Shown piece after piece: positions 16,104-21,639 of a stretch of DNA of 21,639 nt. The stretch is from JAQGMO01 sp050954505 (lineage in GTDB: Bacteria > Pseudomonadota > Gammaproteobacteria > Burkholderiales > Burkholderiaceae_D), in assembly GCA_050954505.1 (NCBI GenBank), contig JBPBPY010000146.1, forward strand, positions 1-21,639. Reading direction: 5' to 3'. The translations under genes and the position numbers were made by a program. The notes under the pieces are model-generated. The model was given only the letters and a program-made list of their open reading frames with translations. It was not told the origin of the DNA and ran no database searches. Numbering within the stretch: the first letter of the stretch is position 1; each line of letters starts with the position of its first letter.

Positions 16104-16132
16104 ATTCTACAACACTGTGAAAAAATCGCCAA
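16104..16132 (-). promoter_or_regulatory. Predicted sigma70-type promoter set in dyad symmetry
   Basis: On the minus strand TTGGCG (16127-16132) and TAGAAT (16104-16109) are 17 bp apart; TAGAAT matches the consensus -10 in five of six bases. The core is bracketed by the perfect 7-bp inverted repeat TGGCGAT (16099-16105) and ATCGCCA (16125-16131). A second 7-bp pair, GATGGCG (16097-16103) and CGCCATC (16133-16139), is nested around it. This suggests a repressor site overlapping the promoter. Confidence 0.5.
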
Positions 16133-16409
16133 CGCCATCGAGAGTCGACACAATTTCGGCTTTGTGTCTTGCAAGACAAATTTGGTGTGTTTTGTATGTT
16201 TCGATGTTTTGCGCTGAAAACACCCCGCAAATCAGCACTGCACGGGATTCGCGCCGGCCGGCTTGCGTGGTTGTTTTCAGATCGGCAGCGCCGAGGAGAC
16301 ATCGTAGCGCACTTCAGCTCAACAAGTCAGCTGCGCGCGAGACTTTACCAGAATTTGCACAGGACCTCCTTGCAGTCCCGAAACCAGGCCTGCCACGGCG
16401 AACGCTTTA

Positions 16410-17285
16410 TCAGGCATAGGCGGAAATCGAGTCGGTGCTGGCGACAGTGCTGGTGCTGCTGGAGCCGCTGCTGTTGCCGTAGGCTTGCAGCAGCTGCTTG
16501 AGCATGCGCATGGCAGCCTGGTTATCCTTGTCGGTACCATCGACGCTGCTGCTGTCGGTCTTGTTGCTTTGCTTGGTTTCATAAGCCAGCAATTCATCCA
16601 GACTGACAGTGCCGTCCTGGTTGGTATCGGCAGCGGCGTAGGTGGTCGAGCTCGAGCTGCTGCTGGCCGAACTGCTGCCACCGGCACCACCGGCGCCGCC
16701 AGCTGGCGGTGGGCCGCCGGCAGGCGGGGTGCCGCTGATGGCGCCAACGGCGTCACTGCTGCTGGCGTCAGTGGCGGCATCGGTCGTGGTCGATTTCGCA
16801 TAAGCCATTGCCTCGGCGCCGGTGACGCGGCCATCGCCATCGGTGTCGACGCTGTCGAAGTTTTCCGCAATCTTGCTCATGAAAGCCGATTGCTTGGCGT
16901 CGGTCTGGCTGTCGCCGGCAATGGCGGTCAGCTCATCCTTGGTGAAACCGGGATCGTCGCCGCCACCGGCATCGGCACGGGCGCCATCGACGCGTGACTG
17001 GTTGAATTGGGCTGAAAGTGCTTGCGACAGCTGGTCGATGCTGGTACTGAGCTCGCTCTTGGTGACCTTGCCGTCGCCATCCTGGTCGAGCTCGGAAAAG
17101 GCCTGGTCGATATCGGTCGAGGAAGTGCCACTGTCTGACAGGGCGGTAGTCAGGCTGGCCTTGTCGATGTAGCCCTTGTTGTCGGTATCGACGGTTGAAA
17201 AGATGCTGTTTGCCAAGCTGGTAGCACTTTTTTGCTGCTGCAAAGCCCAGAGATTGGTGGTGGTTCCACTGACGGCACTGACCAT
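16410..17285 (-). CDS. EF-hand calcium-binding protein
   Basis: This is a predicted calcium-binding protein of 291 residues with no signal peptide or membrane segment. Three canonical EF-hand loops are present: DQDGDGKVTKSE at 67-78, DTDGDGRVTGAE at 147-158 and DTNQDGTVSLDE at 220-231. A fourth loop, DTDNKGYIDKAS at 33-44, lacks the acidic twelfth residue, and DDPGFTKDE (110-118) may be a fifth degenerate hand. A Pro/Gly then Ser linker (about 185-213) separates the last hand, and the tail is Ser/Thr-rich. The start is the ATG at 17283-17285, because AAGGAG lies five bases upstream; an ATG 19 codons earlier lacks this. The N-terminus and layout recall bacterial EF-hand proteins annotated as XopAW-like, but I cannot confirm secretion. 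Its cellular role is unknown. Confidence 0.9.
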   Translation of the reverse strand: MVSAVSGTTTNLWALQQQKSATSLANSIFSTVDTDNKGYIDKASLTTALSDSGTSSTDIDQAFSELDQDGDGKVTKSELSTSIDQLSQALSAQFNQSRVDGARADAGGGDDPGFTKDELTAIAGDSQTDAKQSAFMSKIAENFDSVDTDGDGRVTGAEAMAYAKSTTTDAATDASSSDAVGAISGTPPAGGPPPAGGAGGAGGSSSASSSSSSTTYAAADTNQDGTVSLDELLAYETKQSNKTDSSSVDGTDKDNQAAMRMLKQLLQAYGNSSGSSSTSTVASTDSISAYA

Positions 17286-17350
17286 GGCGACTCCTTTAAA
17301 GTAAATGAGGCAGATAAGGTAGCTGTGCGGCACGTTTCGCATCAGCTTGC

Positions 17351-17379
17351 TTTAGAGTAACAAAAGCACTTAGTCCCAA
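17351..17379 (-). promoter_or_regulatory. Possible promoter of the EF-hand gene
   Basis: On the minus strand TTGGGA (17374-17379) and TCTAAA (17351-17356) are 17 bp apart and each matches four of six consensus bases. The start codon would be about 60 bp downstream of the transcription start. This is a moderate match only. Confidence 0.35.
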
Positions 17380-17674
17380 TGCATCGACTTTGTATCCGCA
17401 GCGACACAATCACCGAAATCTTGAATTACTTTCAGGAAACGTCATTTTGCGTCGTGGATTGGCTACAGATTCGGCCGGCAACCGATCACCGGGCCGGCGC
17501 AGGCTGGCACCATGGACGGCTTGCACAGCGGTGGCCGAACATGCGGTGCATGCTGGCACGAGCTAAATCCCCTGGCCTCAAGCAGGCAGATTGGCGCGGC
17601 GAAAAACCGGCCTGGCGATCGCGCCGTTATCCTGGCGAAAACGCGCGGCCCAGCAGTTCAGCGGCGCTGCTGGC
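17380..17674. other. Gene-free spacer between kinase gene and EF-hand promoter
   Basis: Beyond the possible promoter at its left edge and a hairpin at its right edge, I see nothing. The plus-strand open frames here have no ribosome site or family resemblance. Confidence 0.5.
17650..17673 (-). terminator. Hairpin directly after the kinase stop codon
   Basis: A perfect 7-bp stem, CCAGCAG and CTGCTGG with a ten-base loop, begins one base after the stop of the kinase gene. It is followed on the minus strand by GC-rich sequence and only four T residues (GCCGCGCGTTTTC). It could be a weak terminator or an mRNA 3'-end-protecting structure. Confidence 0.35.
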
Positions 17675-18862
17675 TTAACGCGCAACAAGCTGCCGTGGCA
17701 GCCGCACTGCGGCAACCAGGCCGCCTGCGCTGGCATTGCGCAGTTTCAGGGTGCCGCCACATTGCTTGGCTGCTTCCAGTGCAATGGCCAGGCCCAGGCC
17801 GACACCGCCGGTGGCCTTGTTGCGTGAGGCTTCCAGGCGTACGAATGGCTCGAACACAGCCAGCATCGACTCTTCGGGAATGCCTGGCCCATCGTCGCCG
17901 ATTTCGATCAGCAGGCTGTCGGTGGTATCAATGAGGACAATGCGCGCCACACTTCCGTAGCGCAATGCATTTTCCACCAGATTCACCAGGCAGCGGCGCA
18001 GCGCCATCGGTTTGGTGACCAACGCGGGGGCAGAACCGGCAACGCTGACTTGCCCCCCTTCTTCCATGGCGTTTTCAGCCAGGGTTTCCACCAAAGCCTG
18101 GACGTCAAGCAACTGGCTGGCTTCGCTGGAGGCTTCGCCGCGCAGATAGTCCAGTGTGGCATCGAGCATGACGGCCATTTCGCGCACATCTTCACGCAGC
18201 TTGTCACGTGCACCATCGGCCGGCAGACGCTCGACGCGCAGCTTGATGCGGGTCAGCGGCGTGCGCAAGTCATGCGAGACAGCCGCAAGAAAACGGCTGC
18301 GCTCTTCGACCTGGCTGCGGATGCGGTCCTGCATGCGGTTGAAGACTTGCGCGGCCTGGCGCGTTTCTGCCGGCCCGGTTTCCTCGATTGGTGCAGAGTT
18401 GAGGTCGTCACCGAGCCGGGCGGCGCCCATGGCCAGGCGCTGGATCGGGCGCGCCAGCATGCGCGCGCCGTACCAGGCGGCCAGGCTCAGCGTAAGCACT
18501 TGCAAAACGATATTGATCCAGAAACCCAGCGGCGGCATGCGCAGGCCGCGTCGTTCGAATTCCCCCGGTGCCCGCGCATTGTCGGAACGCAGTCCCTCGA
18601 ACTGGCGGCTGGCGATTTCATCACCATGCAGTGCGCCGGCTGCGGGCGCCGGCGGCCGCTCGCCCCAGGGTTCTGCCGGGGCGCCGGGTCCCTGGCGCTG
18701 GTGCTGCTGCGGCGGCGGATGCATCAGGTCGCCCAGCGAGGTAATGAACAGCAGCGTGGTGGTCAGGTGGCTGATGACGATGCCGGCCAGCACCAGCGCC
18801 AGCAGGCGTGCCAGGATCGAGTTGGGCACCAGGCGGGTAAGCAGTCTGGCGGTGGTGGTCAT
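17675..18862 (-). CDS. Sensor histidine kinase, EnvZ-like
   Basis: This is the membrane sensor of a two-component system that should phosphorylate the regulator encoded directly upstream. The 395-residue protein has a transmembrane segment at about 17-42, a short periplasmic loop at 43-112 rich in Pro, Gln and Ala, and a second transmembrane segment at about 113-133. A HAMP linker (about 134-188) and the dimerisation/phosphoacceptor H-box SHDLRTPLTR (H197) follow. The ATPase motifs are NLVENALRYG (N-box, 294-303), DDGPGIP (323-329), FEPF (337-340) and GGVGLGLAIA (352-361). All catalytic residues are present. The start overlaps the regulator stop as ATGA. The signal is unknown: the small low-complexity periplasmic loop does not look like a ligand-binding domain, so sensing may be through the membrane or a partner. 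Confidence 0.95.
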   Translation of the reverse strand: MTTTARLLTRLVPNSILARLLALVLAGIVISHLTTTLLFITSLGDLMHPPPQQHQRQGPGAPAEPWGERPPAPAAGALHGDEIASRQFEGLRSDNARAPGEFERRGLRMPPLGFWINIVLQVLTLSLAAWYGARMLARPIQRLAMGAARLGDDLNSAPIEETGPAETRQAAQVFNRMQDRIRSQVEERSRFLAAVSHDLRTPLTRIKLRVERLPADGARDKLREDVREMAVMLDATLDYLRGEASSEASQLLDVQALVETLAENAMEEGGQVSVAGSAPALVTKPMALRRCLVNLVENALRYGSVARIVLIDTTDSLLIEIGDDGPGIPEESMLAVFEPFVRLEASRNKATGGVGLGLAIALEAAKQCGGTLKLRNASAGGLVAAVRLPRQLVAR

Positions 18863-19611
18863 CGGGTGATGCGGGCATCGAAGAGATACCCTTCCCCGCG
18901 GATGGTCTTGAGCAGGCGTGGGTCGCGCGGGTCGTCGTCGAGTTTCTGGCGCAGCCGCGAGACCAGCAGGTCGATGCTGCGATCGAAGGCATTGCTGAGC
19001 TGGCCACGGGCTGCGTCCATGAGCTGGTCGCGCGTGAGTACCCGGCGCGGCCGTTCAATGAAGGTCCAGAGCAGGCGGAATTCGGCATTCGACAGCGGCA
19101 CCACGACCTGGGTTGGCGAGGTGAGCTGACGCGTGGTGCGGTTCAGGCGCCAGCCTTCGAAGCCGGTTTCTTCGGAGCGTTGCTCACGGTCTTCATCGGC
19201 GGATTCGACCTGGCTGGCAACCGCCTGGGCGGCGTTGGCGAGGTTGGAGCGCCGCAGTACGGTGTGGATGCGTGCCACCAGCTCGCGCGGGTCGAACGGT
19301 TTCTGGACGTAATCGTCGGCGCCGAGTTCGAGGCCAACAACGCGGTCGGTGGCTTCGCCACGGGCGGTGAGCATGATGATGGGAATATTGCTGGTGGCGC
19401 GCAACTGCTTGCATAACATCAGGCCATTTTCGCCCGGCAGCATGACGTCGAGGATGATCAGGTGAAACGTGGTGCTTGCCATGGCGGCACGCATGGCGCC
19501 GCCATCGTTGACAGCTTGGGCTTCGATGCCGAAGTCGCCGAGGTAGGATTGCAGCAGTTGGCGGATTTCGATATCGTCATCGACGATCAGTGCCCGGATG
19601 GTACTTTCCAT
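18859..19611 (-). CDS. OmpR-family response regulator
   Basis: This DNA-binding response regulator pairs with the adjacent kinase. The 250-residue protein has a receiver domain at about residues 5-118, with acidic pocket D11-D13, phosphoacceptor D55 (LDVMLPG), T82 (MLTARG) and K104 (QKPFDP). After a linker rich in Glu and Asp (about 128-148), a winged-helix DNA-binding domain at about 150-245 ends RLRQKLDDDPRDPRLLKTIR then GEGYLF. The upstream ATG at 19632-19634 is out of frame, and the ATG at 19609-19611 gives a normal N-terminus, although its ribosome site is weak. Two dyads lie within about 100 bp upstream and could be autoregulatory sites. The gene comes first in a two-gene operon. The target genes are not evident; the EF-hand gene downstream is a candidate by position only. 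Confidence 0.95.
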   Translation of the reverse strand: MESTIRALIVDDDIEIRQLLQSYLGDFGIEAQAVNDGGAMRAAMASTTFHLIILDVMLPGENGLMLCKQLRATSNIPIIMLTARGEATDRVVGLELGADDYVQKPFDPRELVARIHTVLRRSNLANAAQAVASQVESADEDREQRSEETGFEGWRLNRTTRQLTSPTQVVVPLSNAEFRLLWTFIERPRRVLTRDQLMDAARGQLSNAFDRSIDLLVSRLRQKLDDDPRDPRLLKTIRGEGYLFDARITR

Positions 19612-19662
19612 AATGCGTGTCCATGTTGCGGTTCAGGTTGCGGCGAACTGGCAAGCCAGGCG

Positions 19663-19685
19663 CGACAGTGTCATGCTGACTGTCG
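19663..19685. promoter_or_regulatory. Perfect 7-bp dyad upstream of the response regulator gene
   Basis: CGACAGT (19663-19669) and ACTGTCG (19679-19685) are a perfect inverted repeat around nine bases, about 52 bp upstream of the regulator start. A second dyad, TGGTT-TGCC-AACCA, is at 19692-19705. A loose -10-like TATCAT (19708-19713, minus strand) stands just upstream. The arrangement fits an operator, but I recognise no known motif. Confidence 0.4.
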
Positions 19686-19826
19686 TGGCCATGGTTTGCC
19701 AACCACTCATGATACCCGCGATGCATGTTGGCAATGTTTCAGCATTGTATCTCTACGTTGCGCCTTTATTTTTTACCGGTTTCGAAACGCTGCCGGTTTC
19801 CCGCCCTGATTTTTGGCTCGCTGGAA

Positions 19827-21092
19827 TCAGCTGTTCTTTTCAGGTGCACTGCCCGTGGCTGCAGGTGCAGTGGGCAGGCGGTCCATGGTGCGCAGCACCG
19901 GAAAGCGCCACATCCAGATGGCGGTCACACCCAGGATGGCGGCACCGCCGAAGATCAGCGCCGGCACCAGGCCCATCCAGCCGGCAGTCACACCGGACTC
20001 GAATTCGCCGAGTTCATTCGAGGCGCCGATGAAGACGGCATTGACGGCGGAGACGCGGCCGCGAATGGCGTCCGGGGTTTCGATCTGCACCAGCAGGTGC
20101 CGGATGTAGACGCTGACCATGTCGCCGGCACCCATGAAGAACAGGGCAGCGAGCGAAACCGGGAACCAGATGGAGGAGCCAAGGACGACAGTGCCGGCGC
20201 CAAACAGGGCCACGCCGCCGAACATCCACAGGCCGACATGGCGGGTGATCGGCCGCCAGGCAAGCACCACGGAAGTGATGGCCGCACCGACGCCGGGGGC
20301 GGTGCGCAGCATGCCCAGGCCGGTGGGACCGATGCGCAAGACATCATGGGCATAGGCGGGCAACAGTGCAGTGGCGCCGCCGAACAGGACGGCGAAGAGG
20401 TCGAGCGAAATGGCGCCGAGCACGACCGGGCGCGACCAGACGAAGCGCAGGCCTTCGAGCATGTGGCGCAGGCTTGGCGGTTCGCGGTTGGTGACCTGGG
20501 GGCTGGCGGTGGTGCGCGACATGAGCAGCAGCGAGACCAGCAGCAATGCGCCGACGACGGCATACACGACCACGGGACCGGCGATGTAGAGCAGGCCGCC
20601 GACGATGGGGCCGCAGATGACGGCGACGTGGAAGCTGGAGGAGGAAATGGCGACGGCGCGTTTGAAGTCGTCGGGGGAGACGAGGTTGACAAGGATGGCC
20701 TGGCTGGCAGGCATCATGAAGGCGCGGGCGCTGCCGTAGAGGACGAGGATGGCAAACACGGGCCAGACCACCTTGGCGCCGGAGAAGGTGAAGCCGAACA
20801 GCAGCACGCCGCAGGTGAGCTGGGCGAGCATGCAGAGGAGGATGATGCTGCGGCGATTGTAGCGGTCGGCGGCGTGGCCGGCGAGCAGGATGAGGATGAA
20901 GAACGGGGCAAACTGGGCCAGGCCGATGAGACCGAGGTCATACAGGCTGCCGGTCATCTGGTAGACCTGCCAGCCGATGGCGACGCTTTGCATCTGGATA
21001 GCGAACGTGGAAAGGACGCGGGCCACCATGTAGAAGACGAAATTACGGTTATGCAAAAGACCGGCACCAGCAACGCTAGGCATGGGGGGCAT
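19827..21092 (-). CDS. Major facilitator superfamily transporter (MFS_3 type)
   Basis: This is a predicted inner-membrane secondary transporter of 421 residues with about twelve hydrophobic segments in two halves split by a hydrophilic loop (about 192-218). The first-half motif A reads GHAADRYNRR (72-81), after the second transmembrane segment. Near the tenth segment is RGRVSAVNAVFIGASNELGE (344-363), a signature I associate with MFS_3 proteins related to the enterobactin exporter EntS. The substrate is unknown and no siderophore or resistance gene adjoins it. The ATG at 21090-21092 is used; a second in-frame ATG at 21081-21083 is possible, and neither has a strong ribosome site. It is a separate unit from the two-component operon, 215 bp away. 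I see no clear terminator after it. Confidence 0.9.
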   Translation of the reverse strand: MPPMPSVAGAGLLHNRNFVFYMVARVLSTFAIQMQSVAIGWQVYQMTGSLYDLGLIGLAQFAPFFILILLAGHAADRYNRRSIILLCMLAQLTCGVLLFGFTFSGAKVVWPVFAILVLYGSARAFMMPASQAILVNLVSPDDFKRAVAISSSSFHVAVICGPIVGGLLYIAGPVVVYAVVGALLLVSLLLMSRTTASPQVTNREPPSLRHMLEGLRFVWSRPVVLGAISLDLFAVLFGGATALLPAYAHDVLRIGPTGLGMLRTAPGVGAAITSVVLAWRPITRHVGLWMFGGVALFGAGTVVLGSSIWFPVSLAALFFMGAGDMVSVYIRHLLVQIETPDAIRGRVSAVNAVFIGASNELGEFESGVTAGWMGLVPALIFGGAAILGVTAIWMWRFPVLRTMDRLPTAPAATGSAPEKNS

Positions 21093-21221
21093 CGAGGGAC
21101 TTTCAGTGGTTTGGGGGAGTGACGTGGTCTGGTCTGCAGGCCGGCCTGGGGTCGTGCGCTCGGGCTGGTGCGGGGGAGCATGATACTACGAAGCTTGGAT
21201 TGGGGAAGGTAGCTGGGTTGA

Positions 21222-21242
21222 CAGTTTGATTGGTTCAAACTG
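21222..21242. promoter_or_regulatory. 21-bp perfect inverted repeat upstream of the MFS gene
   Basis: CAGTTTGA and TCAAACTG flank TTGGT, giving 8-bp perfect arms. It lies about 130 bp upstream of the transporter start. Its size and symmetry suit a dimeric repressor site (TetR or MarR style), but no regulator gene is adjacent in the window. A consensus TTGACA on the plus strand (21218-21223) overlaps its left arm but has no matching -10. Confidence 0.4.
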
Positions 21243-21260
21243 CTGAGGATGATGGAGTTT

Positions 21261-21300
21261 GAAAGAAATTGCTGAGGCTGTAGAGGTCGAAGAGGCCGGG
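21261..21300 (+). repeat. Truncated, diverged copy of the terminal repeat unit
   Basis: About 40 bp align without gaps, at an offset of 51 bp, with the beginning of the full repeat copy at 21311. The match ends in the left arm of its hairpin. A shorter similarity, TGCTGAGG, recurs at 21241. These look like decayed or partial units. Confidence 0.6.
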
Positions 21301-21310
21301 CATCGAAGGG

Positions 21311-21467
21311 CTGAAGAAATTGCTGAGGCCGCAGAGGTCGAGAAGGCCGGTATTGCCGGCACAGCGCACTCGTGCCTCCAATGTCGCCGTGCCGGCAACA
21401 CCGACCTCCTCGACCGTCAGGCTCTGGGCTACTGCTGACTTTTACTGAGGAGGACTTGCTGGGTTTG
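21311..21467 (+). repeat. Direct repeat, copy A (172-bp period)
   Basis: This copy aligns without gaps with 21483-21639; I count nine differences in 157 positions, most of them in the last 20. Because 172 is not a multiple of three and the frame changes between copies, the repeat is not a coding duplication. It contains a 79-bp hairpin (21336-21415). Strand is given for orientation only. Confidence 0.92.
21336..21415 (-). repeat. Long hairpin in repeat copy A
   Basis: The left arm 21336-21362 and right arm 21389-21415 pair over 27 positions with a 26-base loop. 24 pairs are Watson-Crick. The three exceptions (21343/21408, 21347/21404, 21352/21399) are A-C on the plus strand and therefore G-U in minus-strand RNA. 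No U-run follows on either strand. Confidence 0.85.
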
Positions 21468-21482
21468 CCGGGCGGCGGATGA

Positions 21483-21639
21483 CTGAAGAGATTGCTGAGG
21501 CCGCAGAGGTCGAGAAGGCCGGTATTGCCGGCACAGCGCAGTCGTGCCTCCAATGTCGCCGTGCCGGCAACACCGACCTCCCCGACCGTCAGGCTTTGGG
21601 CTACTGCTGACTTTTACTGCGGAGGGTTTGCAGTGTTTG
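21483..21639 (+). repeat. Direct repeat, copy B (runs to the window end)
   Basis: This is the second copy of the unit, offset by exactly 172 bp from copy A. Similarity continues to the last base, so the array may go on beyond the window. No open frame on the plus strand covers it. The 15 bp between the copies (21468-21482) are GC-rich. Confidence 0.92.
21508..21587 (-). repeat. Long hairpin in repeat copy B
   Basis: The arms 21508-21534 and 21561-21587 pair over 27 positions. 23 are Watson-Crick, and the same three exceptions plus one more (21513/21582) are again A-C on plus and G-U on minus. The loop differs from copy A by one base. Confidence 0.85.

Larger units (their letters stand above)
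15743..16409. other. AT-richer intergenic region between mraZ promoter and EF-hand gene
   Basis: This gene-free stretch of about 670 bp is visibly richer in A and T than its neighbours. Short open frames on both strands have no plausible ribosome site or recognisable protein. I searched by eye for the conserved core of RNase P RNA, which sits near mraZ in some proteobacteria, and did not see it. What it does hold is listed separately: a 12-bp palindrome (15765-15776), two adjacent hairpins (15865-15901), a terminator-like hairpin near 15988-16003 and a promoter at 16104-16132. The end nearest the EF-hand gene (16300-16409) has no clear terminator for that gene. Confidence 0.6.

Noticed and set aside
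15941..16174. Small open frame of 77 codons in the mraZ upstream region
   Set aside because: It has no ribosome site and no recognisable protein, overlaps the predicted promoter and terminator, and is atypical in composition.
16319..16370. AAGGAGG followed by a short GTG frame after the EF-hand gene
   Set aside because: It would encode only 13 residues and ends at once. The site is most likely chance, although an unlisted leader peptide cannot be excluded.
15743..16409. RNase P RNA gene (rnpB) upstream of mraZ
   Set aside because: It is found near mraZ in some proteobacteria, but I do not see its conserved core here, and the region is too AT-rich.
19770..19800. Terminator at ACCGG/CCGGT hairpin after the transporter
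   Set aside because: On the minus strand the hairpin is followed by an A-run instead of a U-run, so it would not terminate transporter transcription.
20954..21553. Minus-strand open frame across the repeats and the transporter start, with repeated peptides
   Set aside because: The peptides recur only because the DNA repeat is read in different frames. The 172-bp period is not a multiple of three, and its 3' part is out of frame with the real transporter.
21311..21639. CRISPR array
   Set aside because: Units are about 157 bp long at a 172-bp period with only 15 bp between copies, unlike 24-40 bp repeats with unique spacers, and no cas gene is present.

Overview
The window is a high-GC bacterial chromosome segment. 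Gene order, family sequence style and intergenic signals fit a betaproteobacterium of the Burkholderiales, most likely Oxalobacteraceae (Massilia, Duganella, Janthinobacterium or Herbaspirillum type). That placement is inferred from sequence style and was not searched. Every gene I can support lies on the minus strand, so transcription runs from right to left.

Positions 1-15605 hold an almost complete division and cell wall (dcw) cluster in the classical order: mraZ, rsmH, ftsL, ftsI, murE, murF, mraY, murD, ftsW, murG, murC, ddl, ftsQ and the first 95 codons of ftsA. Genes overlap by 4 bp (ATGA) or 11 bp, or are separated by at most 19 bp, so this is one co-transcribed unit. MurE, MurF, MurC, MurD and Ddl build UDP-MurNAc-pentapeptide. 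MraY and MurG make lipid I and lipid II. FtsW and FtsI polymerise and cross-link septal peptidoglycan, and FtsQ, FtsL and FtsA are divisome scaffold proteins. The operon starts from a sigma70-like promoter followed by four GTG-containing boxes at an exact 10-bp period, which is a textbook MraZ operator. Oddities inside the cluster are a MurD with an acidic, Ala-rich insert of about 148 residues between its first two domains, a MurG with a low-complexity C-terminal tail of about 55 residues that runs into murC, and a patch of low GC and foreign-looking codon use within rsmH.

Positions 15743-16409 are AT-richer and appear non-coding. They carry a good sigma70-like promoter set in dyad symmetry, a weak terminator-like hairpin about 100 bp downstream of it (a possible small RNA), and two adjacent perfect hairpins. 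A four-EF-hand protein follows (16410-17285). Next comes a two-component pair, an EnvZ-type kinase and an OmpR-type regulator (17675-19611), with dyads upstream of the regulator. An MFS_3-type transporter occupies 19827-21092.

The right end (about 21222-21639) is non-coding and repetitive. It holds a 21-bp inverted repeat, a truncated repeat copy, and two 172-bp-period copies of a unit with a 27-bp-stem hairpin. The array may continue past the window. Every non-Watson-Crick position in both hairpins becomes G-U in minus-strand RNA. This is the best candidate in the window for an undescribed element.
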